Positions 8,504 to 19,904 of a stretch of 64,000 bases of DNA are shown here, in pieces. Location of the stretch: the NCBI RefSeq assembly GCF_022374895.2, contig NZ_CP092423.2, positions 1,860,001 to 1,924,000 of the forward strand, read 5' to 3'. This stretch comes from Mycobacterium lentiflavum (GTDB lineage: Bacteria > Actinomycetota > Actinomycetes > Mycobacteriales > Mycobacteriaceae). The translations under genes were made by a program, and so were the position numbers. The notes beneath the pieces were generated by a model that had not been told where the DNA came from, ran no database searches, and saw nothing but the letters and a program-made list of their open reading frames with translations. Position 1 is the stretch's first letter, and every line of letters begins with the position of its first letter.

Positions 8504-9844
8504 GTGTCGCAAGGTCTTTGGATCGCCATCGCCGTCTTAGGCGTGTTAGCCGCCCTGGTTGTCATCGCAGCGCTGGTCCTGGGACTGACCCGGTACCGCC
8601 GCCGGCGGATCAGCCTGACCCGGCCCGAGCCGAGCGCACTGGACCGTTCCGGTGGCTACACCGCAGCGTCGGGGATCACCTTCACTCAGGGCGCGACATC
8701 GACCGAAGACCGGATCGACACCACCGGGCTGCCCGCGGTGGGCGACGACGCGACCATCCCGCGCGATGCGCCGCGGCGCCCGATCTCCGACGTCCACCTG
8801 CCGGCCCCGGCGGCCGAACCCGAGACCGTCACGCCGCCGCCGGCTCCCGAGCCGCCCGTCGCACCGGAGGCACCGCCGGCGCCCGAGCCGCCAGCCCCCG
8901 CGGCGGCCGAGATCGAGGAGATAGCACCGACCGAGGGGCGGCTGGAACGCTTGCGCGGCCGGCTGTCCCGGTCCCAGAACGCGCTCGGGCGCAGCATGCT
9001 GGGCCTGCTCGGCGGCGGCGACCTGGACGAAGACTCCTGGCAGGACGTCGAGGACACCCTGCTGATCGCCGACCTGGGCCCCGTCGTCACCGAATCAGTG
9101 GTCTCGCAGCTGCGCAGCCGCCTGGCCAGCAGCACCGTTCGCACCGAGGCCGACGCCCGGGCGGTGCTGCGCGACGTGCTGATCACGGAGCTGAAACCCG
9201 AGATGGATCGCTCGATCCGGGCGCTGCCGCACGACGACCACCCCTCGGTGCTGTTGGTCGTCGGCGTCAACGGCACCGGCAAAACCACCACGGTCGGCAA
9301 ACTCGCACGGGTGTTGGTGGCCGACGGGCGGCGCGTCGTGCTGGGCGCCGCCGACACCTTCCGGGCCGCGGCCGCCGATCAGCTGCAGACCTGGGCGTCT
9401 CGGGTGGGCGCCGAAGTGGTGCGCGGAGCCGAGGGCTCCGACCCGGCGGCGGTGGCCTTCGACGCCGTCGACAAGGGCATCAAGACGGGCGCCGACGTCG
9501 TGCTGATCGACACCGCGGGCCGGCTGCACACCAAAGTCGGCCTGATGGACGAGCTGGACAAGGTCAAACGCGTAGTGAGCCGGCGTGCCGCCGTCGACGA
9601 GGTGTTGCTGGTTCTCGACGCCACGATCGGGCAGAACGGCCTGGCCCAGGCGAAGGTTTTCGCCGAGGTCGTCGACATCACCGGCGCGGTGCTGACCAAG
9701 CTGGACGGAACGGCCAAGGGCGGCATCGTTTTCCGGGTGCAGCAAGAGCTCGGCGTGCCGGTGAAACTGGTCGGCCTCGGTGAAGGCCCCGACGATTTGG
9801 CGCCGTTCGAGGCCGCCGCATTCGTGGACGCCCTGCTCGGCTGA
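8504..9844 (+). CDS. ftsY: Signal recognition particle receptor FtsY
   Basis: A 446-residue SRP receptor GTPase that docks ribosome-SRP complexes at the membrane translocon. An N-terminal hydrophobic segment (about residues 4-28) is followed by an Arg-rich RYRRRR stop, as in actinobacterial FtsY. Next comes a Pro/Ala/Glu-rich linker (about 85-140) and the NG domain with GVNGTGKTT, DTAGRLHT and TKLDGTAKGG. The GTG start at 8504 lies six bases after AACAAT, a weak -10-like hexamer, so the message may be leaderless. It follows smc in the same direction by 70 bases. Its partner ffh is in the same window. Confidence 0.96.
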   Translation: MSQGLWIAIAVLGVLAALVVIAALVLGLTRYRRRRISLTRPEPSALDRSGGYTAASGITFTQGATSTEDRIDTTGLPAVGDDATIPRDAPRRPISDVHLPAPAAEPETVTPPPAPEPPVAPEAPPAPEPPAPAAAEIEEIAPTEGRLERLRGRLSRSQNALGRSMLGLLGGGDLDEDSWQDVEDTLLIADLGPVVTESVVSQLRSRLASSTVRTEADARAVLRDVLITELKPEMDRSIRALPHDDHPSVLLVVGVNGTGKTTTVGKLARVLVADGRRVVLGAADTFRAAAADQLQTWASRVGAEVVRGAEGSDPAAVAFDAVDKGIKTGADVVLIDTAGRLHTKVGLMDELDKVKRVVSRRAAVDEVLLVLDATIGQNGLAQAKVFAEVVDITGAVLTKLDGTAKGGIVFRVQQELGVPVKLVGLGEGPDDLAPFEAAAFVDALLG

Positions 9845-9868
9845 AACCCCTTACACGAGGGCCGTTTC

Positions 9869-9885
9869 GTTAATGACGCCGAAAC
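9869..9885 (+). promoter_or_regulatory. Possible GlnR half-site pair before amt
   Basis: GTTAAT, then a six-base spacer, then GAAAC resembles the actinobacterial GlnR box (gTnAc-n6-GaAAc), with two deviations in the first half. It lies about 100 bases before amt, in the 143-base gap after ftsY. GlnR activates ammonium uptake operons in mycobacteria, so the position makes sense. A second half-site pair at the usual 22-base spacing is not convincing. Confidence 0.35.
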
Positions 9886-9987
9886 ATGGTGGCCCCAACT
9901 CGGAAACAACCATTGCGCAAGGTTCTGGATCAGGTCATCGGGCACATGTCTGATGACCCGTTCAGGGCCGACCGGAGGTGATAGCGA

Positions 9988-11750
<1,763 letters not shown>

Positions 11751-11795
11751 CACTAGCCGCAAGCTGAGGTTCCAGCCCGGGCGGGCCGGGAGGTT

Positions 11796-14282
11796 ATGAA
11801 ACCGACCGAGCCCGACCGGGAATCTGGAGCGAACGCCGCGCAGACAGAAATCGCTTCTGGTGCAAGCGATTTAGCCGCTGCGCGGCGTACGCTGCTGTCT
11901 GAGGGCAGCACCCTGCACGCCGCCGAACTGCGGCACGCCTGGCTGGAATTGCATGAGTCGTGGCTGGCGGCCAAGTCCGCCGAACTCGGGATCACGGATA
12001 CCAGTGGCTTTGCGCTCGTCGGCGTCGGCGGCCTGGGCCGGCGCGAACTGCTCCCTTATTCCGACCTCGACTTGATGTTGTTGCACGACAACGTGTCTGA
12101 CGACGTGCTGCAGCGTGTCGCCGACGGGCTGTGGTATCCGTTGTGGGACGCCAACGTTCGGCTCGACCACAGCGTGCGCACGGTATCCGGAACACTCGGT
12201 GTCGCCAACGGCGATATGATCGCCGCCCTGGGCCTGTTGGACGCGCGCCACATCGCCGGTGATCCCGCGTTGTCCGATGAGTTGATCGCCGGTGCAAGAA
12301 AGCAGTGGCGCACCGCAATTCGCTCTCGGATGGACGAGCTGGTCGAGATGACCAACGCTCGCTGGCTGCGCTGTGGCCGGATCGCGCAACGTGCCGAGCC
12401 CGATCTGAAATCGGGCCGCGGCGGCCTGCGCGACGTCCAATTGCTGGACGCGCTGGGCGTCGCTCAACTGATCGACCGCCACGGCATGAGTCGCCCGGAG
12501 ATCCCGGGCGGTTCACTCGACGACGCGTATCTGACGCTGCTTGACGTGCGCACCGAACTGCATCGGGTGTCGGGCCGCGGACGCGACCAGCTACTGGCTC
12601 AGTTCGCCGATGAGATCAGCGCAGCCCTCTACATGGGTGATCGATTTAGCTTGGCGCGCATGCTTTCCGACGCAAGTCGCACGATCGCGTACCACGCCGA
12701 AACCGGACTGCGGACCGCGCAAAACGCGCTGCCGCGCCGTGGCATCACTGCTTTGGTCCGACGCCCGAAGCGTCGACCTCTGGACGAGGGCGTGGTCGAG
12801 TACGACGGCGAAATCGTGCTGGCCCGCGAGGCCCAACCCCAAACCGACGCCGGACTTGTGCTCCGGGTGGCAGCCGCGTCGGCCGACACGGGCCTGCCTA
12901 TCGGGGCGGCCACGTTGAGCCGGCTGGCCGCCAGCGTCCCCGACTTGCCGACACCGTGGCCGCGGGAGGCGCTGGACGACCTGCTGGTGGTGCTGTTGGC
13001 CGGCCCCACGATGGTCAGCACGATCGAGGCGCTGGACCGTACCGGCTTGTGGAGCAAGCTCTTTCCCGAATGGGACGCGGTGCGCGACCTTCCGCCACGC
13101 GATGTCTCCCATGTGTGGACGGTGGACCGCCATATCGTCGAGACCGCCGTCAATGCGGCACCGTTGACCACTCGTGTGGCGCGATCGGACCTGCTCGCGC
13201 TCGGCGCGCTGCTGCACGACATCGGCAAGGGCCGCGGCGTCGACCACTGTGTGTTCGGGGCGGATTTGGTGCCCCCCATCGGCGAGCGGCTGGGGCTGGA
13301 ACCCCGGGACATCGAGACGCTGGCGGGCATGGTCCGCCATCATCTGCTGCTGCCCATCACTGCCACCCGAAGCGACCTCAACGATCCGAAAACCATTGCG
13401 TCCGTGACGGAGGCGTTGGGCGGGGATCTGCAACTGCTCGAGCTGCTGCACGCGCTCGCCGAGGCCGACTCGAAGGCCACCGGGCCGGGGGTGTGGAGCG
13501 ACTGGAAAGCCTCGCTGGTGGAGGACCTGGTGCGCCGCTGCCGGTTGGCGATGGCCGGTGAGCCGCTGCCGGAAGCCGAACCGACTGCGCCACACTATCT
13601 TTCGCTGGCCGCCAGCCACGGGGTACACGTGGAGATCAACTCGGGGCAGTCCGAACGCCTCCACGCGGTGATGGTCGCACCGGACAAGCGGGGACTGGTG
13701 TCGAAGGCCGCCGCGGTGCTGGCGCTGAATTCGCTGCGGATCCATTCCGCGACGGTCACCACTCGCGAGGGTGTCGGGATCGCCGAGTTCGTGGTGTCAC
13801 CGCTGTTCGGTTCGCCGCCCGAAACGGGCCTGCTGCGTCAGCAGTTCGTCGGCGCGCTGGGTGGCGACGTCGATGTCCTTGGCGCGCTGGAAAAGCGCGA
13901 CACCGATGCCGCCAACTCGGCGATGGCCCGCGCCGGGGAGATTCAGGCGGGGGCGCCGCTGACCCGGTCCACGGCCCCGCCTCGCATTCTGTGGCTCGAC
14001 GCCGCGGCGGCCGCGCACCTCGTCGTCGAGGTGCGCGCCATGGACCGGCTCGGGCTACTCGCGTTGCTGGCGCAGGCGCTCGAGCGGGCGGGCGCGGATA
14101 TCGCTTGGGCGAAAGTCAATACGTTCGGATCGACGGCCGCCGACGTGTTCTGTGTGACCATGCCGGGTGACGCTGCAGACGGCGACCAGAGCACGGCTGC
14201 CCGCGCCGAAGTGGAGAAGCAATTGCTGGCGGCGCTGGGCGCCTCCGCGGACGCGGTGGTCGAAGAGCCCGTCACCGAGTGA
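11796..14282 (+). CDS. glnD: PII nucleotidyltransferase GlnD
   Basis: An 828-residue bifunctional enzyme that adds and removes a nucleotide on PII. The nucleotidyltransferase domain has [19 protein letters not shown] near residues 70-90, with the paired acidic metal ligands. A helical middle part follows. The HD hydrolase domain has the HDIGKG motif near residue 474 and the MVRHHLLL His pair. Two ACT domains for ligand sensing lie at the C-terminus (about 610-690 and 735-815). It is the last gene of the amt operon and ends one base from the convergent helicase gene. Confidence 0.95.
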   Translation: MKPTEPDRESGANAAQTEIASGASDLAAARRTLLSEGSTLHAAELRHAWLELHESWLAAKSAELGITDTSGFALVGVGGLGRRELLPYSDLDLMLLHDNVSDDVLQRVADGLWYPLWDANVRLDHSVRTVSGTLGVANGDMIAALGLLDARHIAGDPALSDELIAGARKQWRTAIRSRMDELVEMTNARWLRCGRIAQRAEPDLKSGRGGLRDVQLLDALGVAQLIDRHGMSRPEIPGGSLDDAYLTLLDVRTELHRVSGRGRDQLLAQFADEISAALYMGDRFSLARMLSDASRTIAYHAETGLRTAQNALPRRGITALVRRPKRRPLDEGVVEYDGEIVLAREAQPQTDAGLVLRVAAASADTGLPIGAATLSRLAASVPDLPTPWPREALDDLLVVLLAGPTMVSTIEALDRTGLWSKLFPEWDAVRDLPPRDVSHVWTVDRHIVETAVNAAPLTTRVARSDLLALGALLHDIGKGRGVDHCVFGADLVPPIGERLGLEPRDIETLAGMVRHHLLLPITATRSDLNDPKTIASVTEALGGDLQLLELLHALAEADSKATGPGVWSDWKASLVEDLVRRCRLAMAGEPLPEAEPTAPHYLSLAASHGVHVEINSGQSERLHAVMVAPDKRGLVSKAAAVLALNSLRIHSATVTTREGVGIAEFVVSPLFGSPPETGLLRQQFVGALGGDVDVLGALEKRDTDAANSAMARAGEIQAGAPLTRSTAPPRILWLDAAAAAHLVVEVRAMDRLGLLALLAQALERAGADIAWAKVNTFGSTAADVFCVTMPGDAADGDQSTAARAEVEKQLLAALGASADAVVEEPVTE

Positions 14283-14283
14283 A

Positions 14284-16026
14284 CTACGCCAGCTCCGAAT
14301 TCAGTTGGCGCAGTGCCACAATGCGGTCCTTGAGCTGATCGCGGGTCGCCGCGGCGATCGGCGGCCCGCCGCAGCGGCGGCGCAGTTCGTTGTGGATCCA
14401 GCCGTGCGGCTTGCCGGTGCGGTGATGGGCGACCGACACCAGACTGTTGAGTTCGCGGCGCAGCTCGCGCAGCTGGCCGTGCATGGGCCCCGGCCCCGAG
14501 GGTGCCGGTGCGGGTTGCCCGGCTTGCTTTTGCCGGTGGGCCCGTTTCTGCAGCTGCTCGTCCTGGCGGCGATGCAGCAGCGCCCGCATCTGGGTGGCGT
14601 CGAGCAACCCCGGGATGCCCAGGTAGTCGGCCTCCTCGTCGCTTCCCGCCGCGGCGGCGGTGCCGAACGAGGACCCGTCGAAGATGACCTGATCCAGTTC
14701 GGCGTCGGCGCCGAGCGACGTGAAACCCTTTTCCAGGTCCGTCTTTTCGTTCTGCTCCGCGACGGCGGGATCGGCGAGCAGGGGATCGTCGAGCGATTCG
14801 CGGTGCGGTTCTCCGAGCACGTGATTACGCTCGGCTTCCAACTCACTGGCCAACATCAGCAAGTTGGGCACCGACGGCACGAAGATGCTCGCGGTCTCGC
14901 CCGGGCGACGCGACCGCACGAAGCGCCCGATGGCCTGGGCGAAGAACAGCGGCGTAGAGGCGCTGGTGGCGTAGATCCCGACCGACAGCCGGGGAACGTC
15001 GACACCTTCGGAGACCATCCGCACCGCGACCAGCCAGCGTGAGGTGCTTTCGGCGAACTCGGAGATCCGCTGCGACGATCCGGGATCGTCGGAGAGCACC
15101 AGCGTCGGCACTTCGCCGGTCAGCCTCGCCAGCAGGGTCGCATATGCCCGAGCCGCGGTCTGGTCCGACGCGATGATCATGCCCCCGGCGTCGGGCACCT
15201 GGGTGCGCAGCTGGCGCAGCCGCTGATCCGCGGCGGTGATCACCGCGGGCATCCATTCGCCGGCCGGGTCCAGCGCGGTGCGCCATGCCCGCGCGGTCTG
15301 CTCGGCCGACAGCGGCTCGCCCAGGCGCGCCTCGTGTTCCTCGCCGGCGTTGTCGCGCCAGCGCGCTTGACCGGAGTAGGCGAGGAACACCACCGGGCGC
15401 ACTACCCCGTCGGCGAGGGCTTCGGCGTAGCCGTAGGTGTGGTCGGCCTGCGAACGGCGAATCCCGTCGGCGCCCGATTCGTAGGTGACGAACGGGATCG
15501 GGCTGTCGTCGCTGCGAAACGGGGTGCCCGTCAAGGCAAGTCGGCGTGTCGCGTCGCTGAAGGCTTCGCGGATGGCGTCACCCCAGGTCTTGGCGTCACC
15601 ACCGTGGTGGATCTCGTCGAAGACGACCAGCGTCTTGCGCTGCTCGGTGCGCACCCGGTGCAGTGTCGGATGGGAGGCGACCTGGGCGTAGGTGACCATC
15701 ACGCCGTGATACTCCGGCGAAGTCGCCGCGCTGCTGTTGGAGAATCGCGGATCCAGAAAAATGCCGTACCGTAACGCGGCCTGCGCCCACTGCACCTTGA
15801 GGTGCTCGGTGGGCACCACCACGGTGATCTGCTCGACGGCACGACTGCTCAGCAGTTCGGAGATCACCCGCAGTGCGAACGTCGTCTTCCCGGATCCGGG
15901 CGTGGCCACGGCCAGGAAGTCGCGCGGCGAGTCGGCCACATACTTCACCAGCGCGCGGCGCTGCCAGCCTCGCAGCGGTCGCGTTTCGATTCCAACGCTC
16001 GCCGCGCTGACCGGCTGCATCGACAC
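14284..16026 (-). CDS. Superfamily II DEAD/DEAH-type helicase
   Basis: A 580-residue SF2 helicase-like ATPase, the counterpart of Rv2917. Walker A is ATPGSGKTT at residues 41-49. Walker B is VVFDEIHHGG with DEIH at 137-140. Motif III-like LTGTPFRSD follows, and motif VI is QAIGRFVRSRRPG with the arginine finger. The C-terminal third (from about 490) is basic and Gln/Arg-rich and matches no domain I recognise. GTG 16026 or ATG 16020 are possible starts. It converges on glnD with a one-base gap. The substrate (DNA or RNA) is unknown; the architecture resembles restriction-type and RecG/RadD-like ATPases. Confidence 0.85.
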   Translation of the reverse strand: MSMQPVSAASVGIETRPLRGWQRRALVKYVADSPRDFLAVATPGSGKTTFALRVISELLSSRAVEQITVVVPTEHLKVQWAQAALRYGIFLDPRFSNSSAATSPEYHGVMVTYAQVASHPTLHRVRTEQRKTLVVFDEIHHGGDAKTWGDAIREAFSDATRRLALTGTPFRSDDSPIPFVTYESGADGIRRSQADHTYGYAEALADGVVRPVVFLAYSGQARWRDNAGEEHEARLGEPLSAEQTARAWRTALDPAGEWMPAVITAADQRLRQLRTQVPDAGGMIIASDQTAARAYATLLARLTGEVPTLVLSDDPGSSQRISEFAESTSRWLVAVRMVSEGVDVPRLSVGIYATSASTPLFFAQAIGRFVRSRRPGETASIFVPSVPNLLMLASELEAERNHVLGEPHRESLDDPLLADPAVAEQNEKTDLEKGFTSLGADAELDQVIFDGSSFGTAAAAGSDEEADYLGIPGLLDATQMRALLHRRQDEQLQKRAHRQKQAGQPAPAPSGPGPMHGQLRELRRELNSLVSVAHHRTGKPHGWIHNELRRRCGGPPIAAATRDQLKDRIVALRQLNSELA

Positions 16027-16145
16027 GACTCCCCTCCGCGCGCCGTTTCCAGGTCGCGCGCTCTAGTCTTAGGCCCCGGCCCGCGATGCTAACCGGTGTG
16101 AAGGCGGGTGTGAAATGTAGCATGGCAACGCTTTTCGGCATTGGA

Positions 16146-16163
16146 ACGACTCGACGGAGTCGT
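16146..16163 (-). terminator. Hairpin after the alpha/beta hydrolase
   Basis: A perfect 7-bp stem (ACGACTC/GAGTCGT) with a four-base loop lies eight bases past the hydrolase stop. No T tract follows on the minus strand. It may be one of the U-poor terminators common in mycobacteria, or an mRNA end stabiliser. Confidence 0.35.
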
Positions 16164-16170
16164 CGCAAGG

Positions 16171-16977
16171 TTATCCCGAAAGCGGTGAAGGGCTCGCTAA
16201 ATCGCGGGTCCGCAGCCATGAATTTATCCGCGCGGCGACGTCGGCCCAGCCCGGTTCCAGCATCATGTTGTGGCCCATCGCGAAGAACTCCGGCTCGGTC
16301 GCATACGCGCGCGCCGTGGCGCGCACCTCGTCGACGCTGACGAACCCGTCGTACAGCGCACCGAGGACCAGGATCGGCGTCTTGACCCGCCGCGTCCTGA
16401 CGCGGCGGAGCACTGGATCGGTCATGGCGGCGCGAATGCTCTCGGCTCCGGCGCGTCGCCTACAGGATTCGACGATGGCCTCGGGCGTGTCGGCGCAGAA
16501 GAGGTACTCGCGGGTCAGCTCCGGGGTGGCCAGGAATTTCAGCAGCGTCGGGTCGCTCCAGGCCTCCAGGGTCATCGACGGCCGGCGCCGCCACACCCGT
16601 ATCGCCAAGCTGAGCACGCCCGTCGGCGGCACCGAGCCCAGCAGCACCGCGGCCGGGGCGGTGTGCTCTTCGAGGTAGCGCTGGATCACGAAACCGCCCA
16701 GCGAATGGCCGATCAGCACCGGCCGGCCACCCAGGTCGTCGGCCACCGACCGGAGATCATCGAGGTAGTCGGCGATCGAAACCTTGGGCAAGGGCTTCGC
16801 GGTGGGGCTGGCGCCATGCCCGCGCAAGCTGATCGACACCGCGCGATAGCCCGCGTCGGCGAAATAGTCCAGGAAGTGGTCGTCCCAGCACCACGCGCCA
16901 TGCCAGCCGCCGTGTACGAAGAGCAACGGCACCGGATGGTCCGGGCTGCACGATCCCTTGTCGATGACCTCGAGCAT
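16171..16977 (-). CDS. Alpha/beta hydrolase
   Basis: A 268-residue alpha/beta-fold hydrolase. It has the oxyanion motif HGGWHGAWCW, the nucleophile elbow GHSLGG with Ser 92, a late acid in GALYDGFV and the catalytic His in FAMGHNMM. This resembles plant-esterase/salicylate-esterase-like and mycobacterial lipase-like hydrolases; the substrate is unknown. The frame stays open to 17088, but the extra residues come from translating two operator palindromes, so ATG 16977 is preferred (GTG 17028 is also possible). It is divergent from ffh and not in the H37Rv gene order as I recall it, so it is an accessory gene with its own control region. Confidence 0.8.
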   Translation of the reverse strand: MLEVIDKGSCSPDHPVPLLFVHGGWHGAWCWDDHFLDYFADAGYRAVSISLRGHGASPTAKPLPKVSIADYLDDLRSVADDLGGRPVLIGHSLGGFVIQRYLEEHTAPAAVLLGSVPPTGVLSLAIRVWRRRPSMTLEAWSDPTLLKFLATPELTREYLFCADTPEAIVESCRRRAGAESIRAAMTDPVLRRVRTRRVKTPILVLGALYDGFVSVDEVRATARAYATEPEFFAMGHNMMLEPGWADVAARINSWLRTRDLASPSPLSG

Positions 16978-17041
16978 GAGCTGACATTTGCCGTTGTCGA
17001 CGACGCAGTCAAGAGCCTGTTCCGGCACCGAGAACGCCGAG

Positions 17042-17089
17042 CGTGAAGTTGGTTTCACGTTGGGCGTCGAACGTGAAGTTAGTTTCACG
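17042..17089. promoter_or_regulatory. Two 18-bp palindromic operators, 30 bp apart
   Basis: CGTGAA-GTTGGT-TTCACG at 17042-17059 and CGTGAA-GTTAGT-TTCACG at 17072-17089 are nearly identical, each with perfect 6-bp arms around a 6-bp spacer. Their centres are exactly 30 bp (about three helical turns) apart, so two repressor dimers would sit on one DNA face. They lie between the divergent hydrolase gene and ffh. Form and spacing suggest a TetR- or GntR-type regulator. None is adjacent, so its identity is unknown. Confidence 0.65.
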
Positions 17090-17156
17090 CTCGCGGAGGT
17101 TGTGGTTGTCGGCCCGCGAACGTTCGCGCCGGTGGGGGCACCTGCGGACTCTCCAC

Positions 17157-17162
17157 TAGGCT
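17157..17162 (+). promoter_or_regulatory. Likely -10 hexamer of a leaderless ffh transcript
   Basis: TAGGCT fits TANNNT and ends six bases before the ffh GTG, so transcription would begin at the start codon. No ribosome-binding site is seen. A -35 is not evident. Confidence 0.45.
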
Positions 17163-17168
17163 GGCGGG

Positions 17169-18746
17169 GTGTTTGAATCGCTCTCCGACCGGTTGACCGG
17201 TGCCTTAGCCGGGCTGCGCGGCAAAGGTCGACTGACCGACGCCGACATCGATGCCACCACGCGCGAAATCCGTCTCGCGCTGCTGGAAGCCGACGTCTCG
17301 CTTCCCGTCGTGCGGGCCTTCGTCGCGCGGATCAAGGAGCGCGCCCGGGGTGCCGAGGTGTCCGGTGCCCTCAACCCGGCGCAGCAGGTCGTCAAGATCG
17401 TCAACGAAGAACTGATCGGCATCCTCGGCGGCGAGACCCGGCAGCTGGCGTTTGCGAAAACACCGCCGACCGTGGTGATGCTCGCCGGCCTGCAGGGTTC
17501 CGGTAAGACCACGCTGGCCGGGAAACTGGCCGCCTGGTTGCGCGGCCAGGGGCACACGCCGCTGCTGGTGGCCTGCGACCTGCAACGTCCCGCCGCGGTG
17601 AACCAGCTGCAGGTCGTCGGTCAGCGCGCCGGCGTCCCGGTGTTCGCGCCGCATCCGGGGGAGTCCCCGGGCTCCGGCCCCGGTGACCCGGTCGCCGTCG
17701 CGTCGGCCGGGCTCGCCGAAGCCCGCGCCAAGCACCATGACGTCGTGATCGTCGACACCGCCGGCCGCCTGGGTATCGACGACGAGCTGATGAGCCAGGC
17801 CGCGGCGATCCGCGACGCCGTCGATCCCGACGAAGTGATCTTCGTGCTCGACGCGATGATCGGTCAGGACGCGGTCACCACCGCCGAAGCGTTCCGCGAG
17901 GGTGTCGGCTTCACCGGCGTGGTGTTGACCAAGCTCGACGGTGACGCGCGCGGTGGTGCCGCGTTGTCGGTCCGCGAGGTCACCGGCGTCCCAATCCTTT
18001 TCGCGTCCACCGGCGAGAAGCTGGAAGACTTCGACGTCTTCCACCCGGACCGGATGGCCAGCCGCATCCTCGGCATGGGCGACGTGCTCAGCCTGATCGA
18101 ACAGGCCGAGCAGGTCTTCGACGCCGAGCAGGCCGAGGCCGCCGCGGCCAAGATCGGGTCCGGTGAGCTGACCCTCGAGGACTTCCTCGAACAGATGCTG
18201 GCGATCCGCAAGATGGGCCCGATCGGCAACCTGCTGGGCATGCTGCCCGGCGCCGGGCAGATGAAGGACGCGCTGGCCGAGGTCGACGACCGCCAGCTCG
18301 ATCGGTTGCAGGCCATCATCCGGGGGATGACGCCGCAGGAGCGCGCCGACCCCAAGATCATCAACGCTTCGCGGCGACTGCGCATCGCCAACGGTTCGGG
18401 CGTGACGGTGTCCGAGGTCAACCAGCTGGTCGACCGCTTCTTCGAAGCCCGCAAGATGATGTCGTCCATGCTGGGCGGTATGGGCATCCCGGGGATGGGC
18501 CGCAAGTCCATCAACCGAAAAGGCAAGGCAGCCAAGGGCAAGAAAGGTAAGAAGGGGGGCCGCGGTCCGACGCCACCGAAGGCCCGCAACCCGCTCGGAG
18601 CCCCTGGCCTGCCGGGGATGCCGGGCCTGCCCGCCGGATTCCCCGATCTGTCCCAGATGCCGGAGGGCCTCGACGAGCTGCCGCCCGGTTTGGCGGACTT
18701 CGATCTGTCCAAGCTGAAGTTCCCAGGCAACCCGGGCAGAAAGTAG
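17169..18746 (+). CDS. ffh: Signal recognition particle protein Ffh
   Basis: A 525-residue SRP54 GTPase that binds signal peptides and 4.5S RNA and hands ribosomes to FtsY. An N-terminal four-helix bundle is followed by the G domain with GLQGSGKTT (about 107-115), DTAGRLG and TKLDGDARGG. The Met-rich M domain (about 320-440) includes the RRLRIANGSGVTVSEVNQL RNA-binding motif. A Lys-rich and then Gly/Pro-rich tail (GAPGLPGMPGLPAGFPD) is typical of mycobacterial Ffh. GTG 17169 gives the standard MFESLSDRL start. The length matches what I recall for M. tuberculosis. Confidence 0.97.
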   Translation: MFESLSDRLTGALAGLRGKGRLTDADIDATTREIRLALLEADVSLPVVRAFVARIKERARGAEVSGALNPAQQVVKIVNEELIGILGGETRQLAFAKTPPTVVMLAGLQGSGKTTLAGKLAAWLRGQGHTPLLVACDLQRPAAVNQLQVVGQRAGVPVFAPHPGESPGSGPGDPVAVASAGLAEARAKHHDVVIVDTAGRLGIDDELMSQAAAIRDAVDPDEVIFVLDAMIGQDAVTTAEAFREGVGFTGVVLTKLDGDARGGAALSVREVTGVPILFASTGEKLEDFDVFHPDRMASRILGMGDVLSLIEQAEQVFDAEQAEAAAAKIGSGELTLEDFLEQMLAIRKMGPIGNLLGMLPGAGQMKDALAEVDDRQLDRLQAIIRGMTPQERADPKIINASRRLRIANGSGVTVSEVNQLVDRFFEARKMMSSMLGGMGIPGMGRKSINRKGKAAKGKKGKKGGRGPTPPKARNPLGAPGLPGMPGLPAGFPDLSQMPEGLDELPPGLADFDLSKLKFPGNPGRK

Positions 18747-18753
18747 CCGCGCG

Positions 18754-19839
18754 GTGCGGATGCACGTGCGGGGTCGGGGCCTGCCCGACGAGGCCCCGGT
18801 CGAACTGTGGATCGTTGACGGTCGCATCAGCATTGAACGGGTCGCCGGGGCCGAGACCGTCTTCGGGGCTGCGGGAGGCGGCTGGATCCTGCCCGGGCTG
18901 GTCGACGCGCACTGTCACGTCGGGCTCGGCCACGACGGCGAGATCCCCCTCGACGAAGCGATCGAACAGGCCGAGGCCGAGCGTGAAGTCGGCGCGTTGC
19001 TGCTGCGCGACTGCGGCTCGCCGACCGACACCCGCAGCCTCGACGACCGCGACGACCTGCCGCGCATCATCCGGGCCGGACGGCACATCGCCCGGCCCAA
19101 GCGCTATCAGGCCGGTTTCTCGAAAGAACTCGAAGACGAATCGCAGCTGCCGGACGCGGTCGCGGTCGAAGCCCAGCGCGGGGACGGCTGGGTCAAGCTG
19201 GTCGGCGACTGGATCGACCGCGGTGTCGGCGATCTCGCGCCGCTGTGGTCCGACGACGTGCTCAAGGCGGCGATCGATACCGCGCACGCGCACGGTGCCC
19301 GCGTCACCGCCCACGTCTTCAGCGATGCGGCGATGCCCGGGCTGATCAAGGCCGGGATCGACTGCATCGAACACGGCACCGGGCTCACCGACGAGACCAT
19401 CGAGCTGATGCTCGAGCACGGCACCGTGCTGGTGCCCACCCTGATCAATATTTTCGACAACTTCCCGGGCATCGCCGACGCCGCGAAGCGCTACCCGACC
19501 TACGCCGCGCACATGCGCGATCTGTATGCGCGCTGCCCCGAGCGGATCGCGGCGGCCGTGGATGCCGGTGTGCCGATCTATGCCGGAAGCGACGCCGGCA
19601 CGATGATCGCGCACGGCCGGATCGTCGACGAGGTCGCGGCTCTGACGAAGGTCGGAATGAGTCCGACCAAGGCGTTGGGCGCCGCGTGCTGGGATGCCCG
19701 GCGATGGTTGGGCCGTCCCGGCTTGGATCATGGAGCGTCCGCGGATCTGGTCTGCTACGCGCAAGACCCCCGCAACGGCCCCGGTGTTTTGGCCCAACCC
19801 GACCTGGTGATCCTGCGCGGCAACGTTTTTCGGCCTTGA
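18754..19839 (+). CDS. Metal-dependent amidohydrolase
   Basis: A 361-residue cytosolic amidohydrolase-superfamily enzyme, the counterpart of Rv2915c. Metal-ligand motifs are visible in order: VDAHCHVGLG (HxH), AHVFS with a His, CIEHGTG with a second His and AGSDAGT with the late Asp. The closing strand DLVCYAQDPR and the final LVILRGNVF are typical of imidazolonepropionase/prolidase-like members. GTG 18754 or ATG 18760 could start it. It begins eight bases after ffh. The substrate cannot be read from sequence. Confidence 0.85.
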   Translation: MRMHVRGRGLPDEAPVELWIVDGRISIERVAGAETVFGAAGGGWILPGLVDAHCHVGLGHDGEIPLDEAIEQAEAEREVGALLLRDCGSPTDTRSLDDRDDLPRIIRAGRHIARPKRYQAGFSKELEDESQLPDAVAVEAQRGDGWVKLVGDWIDRGVGDLAPLWSDDVLKAAIDTAHAHGARVTAHVFSDAAMPGLIKAGIDCIEHGTGLTDETIELMLEHGTVLVPTLINIFDNFPGIADAAKRYPTYAAHMRDLYARCPERIAAAVDAGVPIYAGSDAGTMIAHGRIVDEVAALTKVGMSPTKALGAACWDARRWLGRPGLDHGASADLVCYAQDPRNGPGVLAQPDLVILRGNVFRP

Positions 19840-19892
19840 CGCATGCCGTGTGCCGTCAGGCCGCCTGGTCAGCAGGGCGTCGTGGCGGCGGA

Positions 19893-19898
19893 TAGAAT
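19893..19898 (+). promoter_or_regulatory. Likely -10 hexamer of a leaderless pknI transcript
   Basis: TAGAAT, one base from the TATAAT consensus, ends six bases before the pknI ATG. This spacing implies a leaderless message. No clear -35 is seen. Confidence 0.5.
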
Positions 19899-19904
19899 GA
19901 CCCG

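Noticed and set aside
4693..8565. Long minus-strand open frames opposite smc (497 and 762 codons)
   Set aside because: They mirror the GC-skewed third codon positions of smc, have Gln/Arg/His-rich nonsense composition, and smc itself is a complete SMC protein.
16978..17088. N-terminal extension of the alpha/beta hydrolase
   Set aside because: The codons are the two operator palindromes read in frame. The peptide is repetitive and outside the hydrolase fold.
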